From: Streptomyces kanamyceticus
Lineage (GTDB): Bacteria > Actinomycetota > Actinomycetes > Streptomycetales > Streptomycetaceae
Direction: 5' to 3'
NCBI RefSeq assembly: GCF_008704495.1
Contig: NZ_CP023699.1
Span: forward strand, 9,548,001-9,612,000
DNA length: 64,000 nucleotides
Every line of letters begins with the position of its first letter. The stretch's first letter is position 1. Both the position numbers and the translations under genes were made by a program. Shown here piece after piece: positions 25,323 to 33,488 of this stretch. A model generated the notes under the pieces. It searched no databases and had not been told where the DNA came from. It was given only the letters and a program-made list of their open reading frames with translations.

Positions 25323-28022
25323 TCACGCGGACCGGGGGAGGCGGACGAGCAGCTCCGCGGTCACAGGCCCGGCGACGGGGTCGGAGAGGTCGGCGACGGT
25401 CAGTTCGGCGGGCGAGGGGAGCATCTCCTCGACCACCACCGCCGCGGCGCCCGCGACGAAGGCGAGGTCGCCCGTCCGCTCCAGGACGGGCAGCGCCCCC
25501 AGGCTCGCCAGATCGCACGGGAGCGGTGAGTCCGCGCCGGGCGCCGCCGAGAGGAAGGCCCAGCGCGGCAGCCCCAAGCGGGCACGCAGCCGCGTCAGTT
25601 GCCCGGCCCTTTCCAGTTCGGCGGCGCCCCTCAGGGGTAGCGCGGTGACGGGCAGCCGCCACTGTGCGGCGGACAGCACGAGTGATCCGGCGACGGTGAT
25701 CCGGGGGACGTACTCCCGTTTGGGCAGTGCCGTCAGGGAGTGCCGGAGCCTGCGGCGCCGCGCGGCGTGCTGCGGCGCGTCGCGCAGCAGCAGGGAGGCC
25801 ACCTGGTCCCAGGGGAGCGGTGCGTTGCGGGCCGAGTGGTAGAGCGGGCGGACGGGTCCGGCGCGGTCGCTGACCACGACCCGGCCGCCCGTCCACCGGG
25901 CGCTCAGTTCGTCCAGCGGTACGAAGCGCGGGTGGCCGCCGTACGTCCCCTCGCAGTACCCCGGCAGATCCGGGTCGCCGGTCCAGGCGCTCGTGTACAG
26001 GGGCCTGCGCACGGCGTTGGCGGCGAACCGCGAAAGGGCGGGGAAGAGCAGCTCGACGGAGGGCACGCCGCTCTCGCGGTCGAGGCGCCGCAGGAAGTCG
26101 CGGTACGCGTCGACGTGCGGCAGCGGGCCGTGCAGCCGCTCCAGGGCGCCGACGAAACGGGCGTCGTACACCCCTGCGGGCGCCACGATGTCCAAGGCCC
26201 AGCTCCGGCCGGGCAACGTGCGTACGACGCAGTCGAGCGGCCAGTCGGGGCGCGCCTCGGGGGCGCCGAAGCGGTCGAGCACCGCAGGGCCGATGTCGAT
26301 GGCGCGGGCCCCGGGCGCGGCGTCGATCCGGCTGCCGAGCCAGTCGACGAGCCTGGCGTACCCCGATCCCGGCGAGCGGGGCTCGGGCCACTCGGCGGCG
26401 GGGACGTGCACGCTCACCGGGGTGTCGCCCTGCGCGTCGATCCGGTCGCGCAGGATGTCGAGGACCGGCCTGTCCTGCCCGTACACGAAGGCGGGCGCGG
26501 CCTTGACCAGGCCCGTCGCCGCGTCCTCGTCGATCAGCGCGTGCAGGCGCAGTGCCTGCCCGATCGCCGCGCGCAGGATCGCCAGATCGGTGGCGCGCAG
26601 CGCGTCCGGAGTGCGGCGGTACACGTCGAGGTAGCCGCCGTCGACGCGCTCGGACGACGCGTCAGGCCCGGCACCGCTCAGCGGGCCGTGCCACCCGTGC
26701 CAGCGCCGCGGGGTGGGCCGCCGCAGTTGTACGACGTCCAACTCGGCGAGCCGCAGCAGGAACTGACGCAGCACATCGGGCCGGATCCCGCCCCCGGACG
26801 GCGGGGCCAGCGCGGCCTCCAGCTCGACGAGGGACAGCGCGCCGCCGCGCAGCAACTCGCGCAGGCGGTTCACGAGCGGGGTGCGCCGGATGCGTACGGG
26901 GGTCAGGAGGGTGTCCTTGCCGGTCTCCAGTGCGAGGGCCTCCAGACGGTCCGGTGTCACGCGCAGGAACGGGTTGAAGGAGACGCGGGTGGCGGGCGGG
27001 AGGGGACGCCCGCCACCCGCGGACTCCGCGCGCACGGCGGCTTGAGGGTCCCTGGTGTCGCTCAGCGCCGACGGCGCGTCTTGCGGTCCTGCGGTGTCGG
27101 TCGGCGCCGATGGTGCGTGTTTCGGTCCTGTGGTGTCCGTGGTGTCGGTCGGCGCCGATGGTGCGTTCTTCGGTCCTGCGGCGTCCGTGGTGCCGGTCAG
27201 TGCCGACGGCGCGCCCTCCGGCCCTCCGGCGGTCGTCGCGTCCGCCCCCGCCTGAATGTTCTCCGTCCAGTCCGTCGCCACTTCGTCGGTGAGCGTGAGC
27301 GGACGATCCGGCGCGGCCGGGTCGTCCGTCACGCTCACCACGGCCACTTGGCCCAGCCAGCCGCGCGGGGTCACCTTCACCGCGCCGCGGGCGATCATGC
27401 GCCACAGGTAGTCCGCGCGTTTGCGCATCTGACGGTCCGTCCAGGGACGTCCCGCGGCGAGTCGTTCGGCGATCTCGATGCCGACCGGTAACGTGCCGTC
27501 GCGCACGGCACGGCCGCCGACGGGGGAGCCGGTCAGCAGCGCGTGGCCCGCCGGGGCCAGTCGGCGCTTCTCCTCCTCGTACCGGCGCCCGACGGCGATC
27601 CTGGCGCGCTTGAGCTGCGCCGCCGACGCGTGGGCGCCCACGAGCACCTGAGCCAGGGAGCCCTCGGGCGCCACGCGCCGGGCGACGGCGACGAGCCGCC
27701 GGTGGTCCGCGTCAGGGAGGGGCCTGCCGCGGTACAGCCGTCGCCGGGCGGAGAGCGCGAGACGGCGCTCGGGGACCGTGAGGGCCGGGTGGGGGACAAG
27801 GACCGCGCCGACGGCGTCGGCGAGCCGCGCGCTCATCCGGGCGAAGTCGCCCTCAGTACGCTCCAGTTCGGCGATGAGCCGGAACAGTCCAGGGGATCCG
27901 CCCGCGCACCACAGCCGCATCGGAAGCCCCGCCGTGCGCAGCAGCACCGTGTCGCCCTGTGGCGACTCCGCGCCCTGCGCCGACTCGGCGTCGAACGGGC
28001 CCCGTGTCTCTCGCCCGGTCAC
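25323..28022 (-). CDS. lanB: Lantibiotic dehydratase, N-terminal (glutamylation) part of a split LanB
   Basis: An 899-aa protein matching the large N-terminal domain of class I LanB enzymes, which uses glutamyl-tRNA to glutamylate Ser/Thr of the precursor. Family-like stretches include NPFLRVTPDRLEALAL, VRIRRTPLVNRLRELLRGG, the SVELLFPALSRFAANAVRRP region and the late PREYVPRI-like LPKREYVPRITVAGSLVLS. The C-terminal elimination domain is missing and is encoded by the separate gene upstream (28019-28933), joined by a GTGA overlap. Residues about 262-322 hold a Thr/Pro/Ala-rich insertion of imperfect repeats around GPKxAPSAPTDT. GTG at 28022 is chosen from the overlap; longer frames run through the upstream gene. 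Confidence 0.88.
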   Translation of the reverse strand: MTGRETRGPFDAESAQGAESPQGDTVLLRTAGLPMRLWCAGGSPGLFRLIAELERTEGDFARMSARLADAVGAVLVPHPALTVPERRLALSARRRLYRGRPLPDADHRRLVAVARRVAPEGSLAQVLVGAHASAAQLKRARIAVGRRYEEEKRRLAPAGHALLTGSPVGGRAVRDGTLPVGIEIAERLAAGRPWTDRQMRKRADYLWRMIARGAVKVTPRGWLGQVAVVSVTDDPAAPDRPLTLTDEVATDWTENIQAGADATTAGGPEGAPSALTGTTDAAGPKNAPSAPTDTTDTTGPKHAPSAPTDTAGPQDAPSALSDTRDPQAAVRAESAGGGRPLPPATRVSFNPFLRVTPDRLEALALETGKDTLLTPVRIRRTPLVNRLRELLRGGALSLVELEAALAPPSGGGIRPDVLRQFLLRLAELDVVQLRRPTPRRWHGWHGPLSGAGPDASSERVDGGYLDVYRRTPDALRATDLAILRAAIGQALRLHALIDEDAATGLVKAAPAFVYGQDRPVLDILRDRIDAQGDTPVSVHVPAAEWPEPRSPGSGYARLVDWLGSRIDAAPGARAIDIGPAVLDRFGAPEARPDWPLDCVVRTLPGRSWALDIVAPAGVYDARFVGALERLHGPLPHVDAYRDFLRRLDRESGVPSVELLFPALSRFAANAVRRPLYTSAWTGDPDLPGYCEGTYGGHPRFVPLDELSARWTGGRVVVSDRAGPVRPLYHSARNAPLPWDQVASLLLRDAPQHAARRRRLRHSLTALPKREYVPRITVAGSLVLSAAQWRLPVTALPLRGAAELERAGQLTRLRARLGLPRWAFLSAAPGADSPLPCDLASLGALPVLERTGDLAFVAGAAAVVVEEMLPSPAELTVADLSDPVAGPVTAELLVRLPRSA
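27055..27235 (-). repeat. Imperfect coding repeat inside the LanB gene
   Basis: Four degenerate copies of a 42-51 base unit encode GPEGAPSALTGTTDAA, GPKNAPSAPTDTTDTT, GPKHAPSAPTDTA and GPQDAPSALSDT. The composition (Thr, Pro, Ala, Asp) suggests a flexible linker added by in-frame repeat expansion between two parts of the glutamylation domain. Confidence 0.8.
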
Positions 28023-28933
28023 CGCGGCTCCCCTCCCGGTCGTGCCGTCAGCGCCTCCGCGATGAGCGCCTGGCGCAGCACGGAGAGCCCCGCCCGGTTC
28101 CAGTGGAAGACGATGGCGAACGCGGCGGCCTCGCGCGGTCCGATGAGCGCGTCGCCCGCGGTGAAGTACGAGCGCAGCCACCGCTCCCCGGCGAGCGCCA
28201 CGGACACCCGGAACTCCTCGGCGTGGCGCCGCACGGCCTCGGGCAGCGCGGCGGCCAGGGACTCCAGGTCCGCCCACGCGGCGCGCAGCGCGGCCTCGAT
28301 GCGGCCGACCTGCGCCGCGGGGCCCGCCGTGCCCGCCGCGCGCAGATCGGCCGCGTACCGGCGCCCCGTCTGGCGGCGCAGCCGGTCCCACACGTCGAGG
28401 TCCTCCCAGCCGAGGACCTCCAACGCGTCGAGCAGCGCGCGCACCATGAGGAGCGACATGGCCCACGCCGGGCGCACTCCCGCGTCCTTGCGCCCGGCGG
28501 GGCCGTCATGGGGCTCGCTGTGGAAGCCGAGCCAGGCAAGCGAGTCGGCGGTGAAGACCCGGTGGACGCTGCGCATCGAGACCGGACCGCCGAACAGATA
28601 CTCCTCCGGCTCGTACACTCCGGCGTGCCACGCCTCGATCAGGCCCTCCTGCTGCCAGGCCACGAGCCGCTGCCGCAACAGGCCCTCGACGTCGGGGCGG
28701 TGAGGCCGCGCCGTCTGCCAGCGCACCCGCAGTCCGGGGTGCTTGTGCAGGAAGAAGAACTCCTGCGCCCGGCCGTCGGCGAGCAACTCCCGGCTCAGGT
28801 CGTGCAGTTCGGCGTAGAGCTCGCGCTGCCCGCGCCGGGCGGGCGCCACCCCGAAGTGCAGCCAGGCACCCGGGTGGCGCCGTACGACCGGCGTCACGAT
28901 GTCCGGCGTACGCAGACAGCCGAACTCGTCCAT
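28019..28933 (-). CDS. SpaB_C / thiopeptide-type bacteriocin biosynthesis domain protein (split LanB elimination part)
   Basis: A 304-aa stand-alone version of the C-terminal LanB domain, which removes glutamate from glutamylated Ser/Thr to give dehydro residues. Typical features are the opening GAWLHFGVAP, the FFLHKHPGLRVRWQ strand (consensus FFxRYxxxxxHLRLR type), EAWHAGVYEPEEYLFGGP and the HxxxxxDS-like SVHRVFTADSLAWL. ATG at 28933 is chosen (GTG at 28942 is possible). It is the first gene of the biosynthetic operon and is divergent from the LuxR gene. Split LanB pairs are standard in thiopeptide clusters but less usual with LanC; no YcaO or azoline dehydrogenase gene is present. Confidence 0.9.
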   Translation of the reverse strand: MDEFGCLRTPDIVTPVVRRHPGAWLHFGVAPARRGQRELYAELHDLSRELLADGRAQEFFFLHKHPGLRVRWQTARPHRPDVEGLLRQRLVAWQQEGLIEAWHAGVYEPEEYLFGGPVSMRSVHRVFTADSLAWLGFHSEPHDGPAGRKDAGVRPAWAMSLLMVRALLDALEVLGWEDLDVWDRLRRQTGRRYAADLRAAGTAGPAAQVGRIEAALRAAWADLESLAAALPEAVRRHAEEFRVSVALAGERWLRSYFTAGDALIGPREAAAFAIVFHWNRAGLSVLRQALIAEALTARPGGEPR

Positions 28934-29013
28934 GCCCCTCACCCCCGCGAGACGGAACGCGGCGCGCTCTCGGCCGCCCTGTCAGAGTGCCGCCGGGCGG
29001 GCCGTGGGCGATA

Positions 29014-29029
29014 TGCGTACCTCTGCGTA
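29014..29029. promoter_or_regulatory. TGCGTA direct repeat in the luxR/lan divergent region
   Basis: Two exact TGCGTA hexamers (29014-29019 and 29024-29029) start ten bases apart, about one helical turn, in the 174-base region between the two diverging units. A candidate activator site; no other support. Confidence 0.3.
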
Positions 29030-29050
29030 GCGGACGAACCGTCCCCGCGC

Positions 29051-29080
29051 TTGACAGGCCGGGGCCTGGTCCTCTAATCC
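29051..29080 (+). promoter_or_regulatory. Predicted promoter of the LuxR gene
   Basis: TTGACA (29051-29056), an 18-base spacer and TAATCC (29075-29080), with GGAGGGAGGGGG and the GTG start 28 bases further on. The TGCGTA repeats lie just upstream of the -35. Confidence 0.5.
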
Positions 29081-29107
29081 GGAGAGTGCGGAGGGAGGGG
29101 GCTTTCC

Positions 29108-29893
29108 GTGGCCTGCATGTCCGCACACGACTACCAGCGGGTGCTCGACCTGACCGTCGCCATCCTCAACAGCCGTCAGTCCACGCTGCCCTGGGAACTC
29201 GTCAGAGCGGAGCTCGGCGACGTCCTGGACAGCCCGGCGAAGATCCTCTTCGCGTCGCGGGGCTGGCCGGACACACCGGTGCCCTGCCCGCCGCCCTCGG
29301 CGCCTGTCGACCCAAGGATGCGCGCCCTGGACGAGTCGCTGCACGAACATCCGCTGGTGTGCCACTACCGGCGCACGGGCGACAGGTCGCCGCTCACCGA
29401 CCGTCAGGTGTGGGGTGCGCCGCCCTGGCCCGACGAGGCAGCGAGGCACGTGTTTGAAGAGGCGTTCGAGGCGGATCACCAGATGGCGCTGCCGCTGCCC
29501 GCGCCTGAGGGGGCGAGCCACCTGATCGTGCTCGGCAGGCGGGGCGAGCTGTACGGCGAGCGCGATCTGGAGGTCGCCCGGCGGATCCAGCCGCTCCTCG
29601 CGGCCGTCGTCGACCACATGTCCCACGCGAGCCGCCTGCTGCCGCCGGTGCCCGGCGAGGGCCCCGAGGACACCCTGGACCGGGCGGCCGAATACGGGCT
29701 CACGCCGCGCGAGACGGTGGTCCTCACCTTGCTCGCGCAGTCCCTGACCGCCGACACCATCGGCCGCAGACTGGGCATCTCGCCGCGCACCGCGCACAAG
29801 CACCTGGAGAACGTGTACCGCAAGCTCGGCACGGCCGACCGCCTCGCCACGGTGCTGCACGCCAGGGACGTCGGGCTGCTGCCCGGCGTCTGA
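29108..29893 (+). CDS. LuxR-family transcriptional regulator of the lanthipeptide cluster
   Basis: A 261-aa single-output regulator. Residues about 1-185 form an uncharacterised N-terminal domain that looks GAF-like (LPLPAPEGASHLIVLGRRGE, YGERDLEVARRIQPLLAAVV). The C-terminal LuxR helix-turn-helix is clear: YGLTPRETVVLTLLAQSLTA, then TIGRRLGISPRTAHKHLENVY and RKLGTADRLATVLHARDVGL. There is no receiver domain Asp cluster at the N-terminus. GTG at 29108 has GGAGGGAGGGGG at good distance; ATG at 29117 is an alternative. Divergent placement against the split LanB operon makes it the likely pathway-specific regulator. Confidence 0.88.
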   Translation: MACMSAHDYQRVLDLTVAILNSRQSTLPWELVRAELGDVLDSPAKILFASRGWPDTPVPCPPPSAPVDPRMRALDESLHEHPLVCHYRRTGDRSPLTDRQVWGAPPWPDEAARHVFEEAFEADHQMALPLPAPEGASHLIVLGRRGELYGERDLEVARRIQPLLAAVVDHMSHASRLLPPVPGEGPEDTLDRAAEYGLTPRETVVLTLLAQSLTADTIGRRLGISPRTAHKHLENVYRKLGTADRLATVLHARDVGLLPGV

Positions 29894-29907
29894 ACGGGCG
29901 TCGCGGC

Positions 29908-30816
29908 TCAGCCCCGGTCGCCGTCGCTCCCGGCCCGCCCGGTGTGCGCCACCAGGGCGTCGATGAGCTCGGGCCAGAGTTCCCTGGGGCGGTCGTGCCC
30001 CATGTCGGGGATCAGCAGGAGCTCCGCCCCGGGCACCAGGTCCGCGGTGCGCTCGCCGCCGCTGGGGTCGATCAGGGTGTCGTCGAGACCGTGGATCACC
30101 AGGGTCGGCACGCGCAGCTCGCGCAGGGCGTCGGCGCGTGAGCCGCCGAGGACCATCGCGCCGATCTGCCGCCCGACCCCGGCCGGGTGGTGGGCGCGGT
30201 CGTAGCTCGCGGCGGCGAGATCACGCAGCGCGGCGGGGTCGCCGTACCGCCGGGAGGCCCACACCATCTCCCGCTCCGCCGCCGCCACGTACCCCGCGCG
30301 GTCGGCGGGCCTCGGGCCGAGGAGCACCGCCTGGGCCTCGGGGCTCGATCCGCCGTACCCGGGCTCGCCGGTCGAGGACATCATCGACGTCAGGGTGAGC
30401 ACCCGCGCCGGATCGGCGATCGCCATCGTCTGGGCGATCATGCCGCCCATCGAGGAGCCGACCACATGGGCCCGCTCGATGCCGAGCGCGGTCAGCAGGC
30501 CGAGCCCGTCGTCCGCCATGTCCCGCAGCGAGTACGGCACCATCGCGAGGGCGGTCGGAACGTCTCCCGAGCTCACGGCGGCGATGAAGTCGCCCATGTC
30601 GACCGGATGCTCGTCGAACGTGGTGGACAGGCCGCAGTCGCGGTTGTCGTAGCGGATCACGTGGCGGCCGCGGGCCGCGAGGGCACGGCAGAAGTCCTCG
30701 TGCCAGGAGATCAGCTGGGCGCTGAAGCCCGAGACGAGCAGGACGGCCGGATCGCCGGGGTCGCCGAAGGTCTCGTGGGCGAGGGACACTCCGGGCGAGG
30801 ATTCGATGATCGGCAT
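29908..30816 (-). CDS. Alpha/beta hydrolase (AclR/RdmC-like)
   Basis: A 302-aa cytoplasmic alpha/beta hydrolase. The oxyanion-hole region is LVSGFSAQLISWHEDFCRAL, the nucleophile Ser is in VVGSSMGGMIAQ, the acid is an Asp in IHGLDDTLIDP, and the catalytic His is in IPDMGHDRP. The Asn-Asp-Gly segment RYDNRDCGLST is typical of esterases related to RdmC and AclR as well as many plain hydrolases. ATG at 30816 is chosen because the first strand (MPIIESSPGVSLAHE) begins there; upstream of it the frame has no conservation. It converges on the LuxR gene with a 14-base gap and shows no sign of belonging to the lanthipeptide pathway. Confidence 0.85.
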   Translation of the reverse strand: MPIIESSPGVSLAHETFGDPGDPAVLLVSGFSAQLISWHEDFCRALAARGRHVIRYDNRDCGLSTTFDEHPVDMGDFIAAVSSGDVPTALAMVPYSLRDMADDGLGLLTALGIERAHVVGSSMGGMIAQTMAIADPARVLTLTSMMSSTGEPGYGGSSPEAQAVLLGPRPADRAGYVAAAEREMVWASRRYGDPAALRDLAAASYDRAHHPAGVGRQIGAMVLGGSRADALRELRVPTLVIHGLDDTLIDPSGGERTADLVPGAELLLIPDMGHDRPRELWPELIDALVAHTGRAGSDGDRG

Positions 30817-30903
30817 GTCCGGAGTGTCCAGCACGGGCCGCGGATCCGCAGCCGGATTTCGGCGGGCGGCGCGCGCGGGTCGTGGCTTTCCGGGGACGTG
30901 GCG

Positions 30904-30928
30904 GCCCCGGCGCGCCACGCGCCGGGGC
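30904..30928 (-). terminator. Terminator of the TPR gene
   Basis: GCCCCGGCGCG (30904-30914) and its exact complement (30918-30928) form an 11-bp stem with a 3-base loop, directly abutting the stop codon of the TPR gene. Confidence 0.7.
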
Positions 30929-33064
30929 TCAGGACGTCCGGTCGCACTCCTCGATCCGTGCCCGCAGTCCCGCCACGTCCGCGCCGGGCAGCCGGAGCGC
31001 CGCGGTGTAGTCGGCGTGGGCGGCGGCGACGCGGCCCGCCTGCTGGTGGGCGTAGCCGCGGTTGTAGAGCAGGTCGGGGTCGGAGGGTTCCAGGGTGATG
31101 GCGCGGGTGAGGTCGGCGACGGCCGCGTGGTCGTCGCCCGCCGCGTGCGCGAGCGTGGCGCGGCCCGCGAGCGCGCTCACCAGGTGGGGGGCGAGGGCGA
31201 GCGCCCGGTCGAAGTCCGCCCGTGCCGAGGTGTCCGCGCCCTCCCGCAACGCGATCAGGCCCCGCTCGCACAACAGGTGCGCGTCGTCGGGATGGTGCCG
31301 CAGCCCCTCGGTGACCTGGGCCCGCGCGTCCGGCAGGTCTCCGATCCCGAGCAGCGTCCCCACCAGGCTCGCCCGGATGTCGGCACGGTCCGGCTCCAGC
31401 GCGGCGGCCTGGCGCAGATCGGCGAGCGCCCCCTCGGTGTCGCCCGACTCCAGGCGCAGATCGGCGCGGTTGAAGTGCAGCTCCCAGTGCGGCGGGGCCA
31501 GGTCGATCGCCCGGTCGTAGTCGGTGAGTGCCCCTGCCGTGTCACCGAGGCGCCGTCGGACGTCGGCCCGGTCGAAGTAGTGCTCCGGGTGGTGCGGATC
31601 CATCGCGACGACGGCGTCGTGATCGGCGAGCGCCGCGTCGAGGTGCCCGAGTGCGGCGTACACCTCGGCCCGGTTGCGCAACAGGACCGAACGGTGCAAC
31701 AGATGGGCGCTGTCCGGGAGATGGAGTCGCAGCCGGCCGAGGCCGCTCTCGATCAGGCGCAGCGCGTCGGCAGGATGTCCCAGGCGCAGCTCGATGAGCG
31801 CGAGGCCGTTCTCCTGGAACGCGGTGTGAAAGGCGCGCTGTCCGGGGTCGGGCAGCCGGGCGGCCAGCGCGACCGTGCGGGTGAGCAGGGCTTTGGCGGC
31901 GCTGAGGTCGCGGCGCCCCGGCGGGTGGAAGCGGGCGTGCAGCATGGCGAGGGCGTAGTCGCCGAGCAGCCGCACCAGCGGGTCGGTGTGGCGCTCGCGC
32001 ATCCGCAGGTGCAACCGCTCCGCCTCGGCGGTGTCCCCCAACAGGGCGAGTGCCGTGGTGACTTTGGTGTGCAGGGCGAGCTCCGCGCCCAGGGGGGCGT
32101 CGTCGGGCGTGACGGCCTGCGCGCGCCGCGCGAGGTCAAGCAGCGCGTGGTAGCACCCCGTCGCGAGGGCGTGCTCGGCGGCGGACGCGAGCACCGGCGC
32201 GGCCGCCGCGGGGTCGCTGCCGCGTTCCAGGTGGTAGGGGAGCGCGCCGAGCCCGAGCGTCAACTCGCCCTGTGCGACCCGTGCGTGGAGTTCGGTGGCC
32301 CGCGCGTCGTGCAGGCGCGCGCGGACGTGTTCGTCGGCCCTCTCGTACGCGGCCGACTCGGCGGGATCGGTCGATGTGCCGTCACTCGCGACGAAGGCTC
32401 GTACGAGGGCGTACGGGTGGGTCCGGTGCGGAAAGCGGAGCGGCGGAGCGACGGGCAGCGCCCGGCGACTCGCGTACCGGCGCAGCGCCGACGCCAACTC
32501 CTCCTCCAGGCACTCCGGTTCGTCGTCCCGCGTGTGGACGACGAGGGTGATCTGGTCGGGCGCCGCTCGGCGCAGCAGCAGCGCGAGGAACTCCTGGTCG
32601 GCCGGATCCGCGTCGGTGACCCGAGTGAAGCCGAGGACCAGCGGCCGCGTGCGGTCCGCTGCCCTGGCGTAGGAGAGGAGCAGCTCCACGATGCCGTGCG
32701 CCAGGCGCCGCGTACGCGTACGCGGATGCAGTCGGGTCCGCTCGGCGGGCGCCGCGCGGTCGGTGAGGGTCGGGAGCGGGTCGGCGACCAGGCCGCGCAG
32801 TTCGGGCGCGACGGCGTGGATCTCCACGCGGTGCCGGTCGGGCAACTCCGGCTGCGCCAGGCGTATGAGGGGGAGCAGGGCGCGCAGCAGGCCGCCCGCT
32901 CCGGTGTAGGGGCCGCGCAGCCGCCGGTGGCAGTCGACCGTGATGTCCGGCTGCGGTTCCGGTCGTGATGGCGGCAGCAGTGGTGGTTGCGGCTGCGGTC
33001 GCGGCCGCGACAAGGGTTCCGATTCCGGTCCGGTGAGCCACAGGTGTGTGCTCGTCGTGCTCAT
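30929..33064 (-). CDS. Tetratricopeptide repeat protein with degenerate STAND-like N-terminus
   Basis: A 711-aa soluble protein. After a Pro/Arg/Gln-rich tail comes a region aligned in style with LAL/STAND ATPases but worn down: GPYTGAGGLLRALLPL where Walker A would be, with no GKS/T, and PLVLGFTRVTDADPADQEFL where Walker B (LDDLHWADP type) would be. The second half, about residues 330-700, is a series of TPR units such as AEVYAALGHLDAALADHDAV, ADVRRRLGDTAGALTDYDRA and the following copies. No DNA-binding or catalytic domain is visible. It shares an intergenic region with a 26-aa peptide gene and a divergent LAL regulator, and may bind the peptide or the regulator; that is inference. Confidence 0.8.
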   Translation of the reverse strand: MSTTSTHLWLTGPESEPLSRPRPQPQPPLLPPSRPEPQPDITVDCHRRLRGPYTGAGGLLRALLPLIRLAQPELPDRHRVEIHAVAPELRGLVADPLPTLTDRAAPAERTRLHPRTRTRRLAHGIVELLLSYARAADRTRPLVLGFTRVTDADPADQEFLALLLRRAAPDQITLVVHTRDDEPECLEEELASALRRYASRRALPVAPPLRFPHRTHPYALVRAFVASDGTSTDPAESAAYERADEHVRARLHDARATELHARVAQGELTLGLGALPYHLERGSDPAAAAPVLASAAEHALATGCYHALLDLARRAQAVTPDDAPLGAELALHTKVTTALALLGDTAEAERLHLRMRERHTDPLVRLLGDYALAMLHARFHPPGRRDLSAAKALLTRTVALAARLPDPGQRAFHTAFQENGLALIELRLGHPADALRLIESGLGRLRLHLPDSAHLLHRSVLLRNRAEVYAALGHLDAALADHDAVVAMDPHHPEHYFDRADVRRRLGDTAGALTDYDRAIDLAPPHWELHFNRADLRLESGDTEGALADLRQAAALEPDRADIRASLVGTLLGIGDLPDARAQVTEGLRHHPDDAHLLCERGLIALREGADTSARADFDRALALAPHLVSALAGRATLAHAAGDDHAAVADLTRAITLEPSDPDLLYNRGYAHQQAGRVAAAHADYTAALRLPGADVAGLRARIEECDRTS

Positions 33065-33091
33065 CCCGCTGTTCCTGTCCTGATCTGTCCT

Positions 33092-33120
33092 GACCTGATC
33101 TGACGTGATCAGATCAGGTC
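33092..33120. promoter_or_regulatory. 10-bp-arm palindrome upstream of the TPR gene
   Basis: GACCTGATCT (33092-33101) and AGATCAGGTC (33111-33120) are exact inverted copies with a 9-base centre. They lie 28-56 bases before the TPR start, in a stretch dense in TGATC/GATCA. This could be an operator or a 5' leader hairpin. Confidence 0.45.
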
Positions 33121-33179
33121 TGATGTGAGTCCTGTTGCCGAGCTCCGCACCGAGAGGCGGGAGCGATCGCGTCTGCGCG

Positions 33180-33216
33180 TGGTGATTCCCGAGAGGCGCT
33201 TGGTGATTCCCGAGAG
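33180..33216 (-). promoter_or_regulatory. GGAATCAC direct repeat pair upstream of the TPR gene
   Basis: Two identical 16-mers (TGGTGATTCCCGAGAG at 33180-33195 and 33201-33216) are spaced 21 bp start to start, two turns of the helix. Read on the minus strand each contains CGGGAATCACC. The same GGAATCRC core with the same spacing occurs upstream of the LAL gene at 33489-33517. Confidence 0.6.
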
Positions 33217-33220
33217 AAAC

Positions 33221-33255
33221 GGGGTGCCGGGGCCCGCCGCGGCGCCCGGCACCCC
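33221..33255 (-). terminator. Terminator of the 26-aa peptide gene
   Basis: GGGGTGCCGGG (33221-33231) pairs perfectly with CCCGGCACCCC (33245-33255) two bases beyond the stop codon. It separates the peptide from the TPR gene, so the two are probably transcribed from different promoters or with partial read-through. Confidence 0.75.
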
Positions 33256-33257
33256 GC

Positions 33258-33338
33258 TCAGGCCAGCGGCAGGACGTACGCGGCGTACGAGCTGAGCCGG
33301 ATCGTGCTGCCCGGGCGGTACGGAGTGATCAGCTTCAT
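33258..33338 (-). CDS. 26-aa peptide (unknown; candidate signal or RiPP precursor)
   Basis: A short gene with ATG at 33338, a GAAGGGGA ribosome binding site nine bases upstream and an abutting perfect-stem terminator. The peptide starts MKLITPYRPGSTIRLSSYAA and ends YVLPLA. It has no signal peptide, no Cys, two Lys/Arg-type basic residues and a C-terminal half rich in Ser, Tyr and Ala. I do not recognise the family. Its independent translation and termination signals and its position between a TPR protein gene and a divergent LAL regulator suggest a functional small peptide rather than noise. No modification enzyme of a known RiPP type is adjacent. Confidence 0.6.
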   Translation of the reverse strand: MKLITPYRPGSTIRLSSYAAYVLPLA

Positions 33339-33488
33339 GACGGGAGTCCCCTTCGTGTTCACGGGCGGCCTCCGGGAGAGGCCCGCCCGCCGCAACAGTG
33401 GTGGGGTGCGGCGCCCCGCGGCATGGGGGCCCGACCCCCGGATTCCCCAGGTCGACCGGACCGCTGACCTCCACCGATCGCCCCCGTC

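Noticed and set aside
24827..28933. Thiopeptide cluster
   Set aside because: The split LanB fits, but there is no YcaO cyclodehydratase, no azoline dehydrogenase and no pyridine-forming enzyme, and a true LanC is present.
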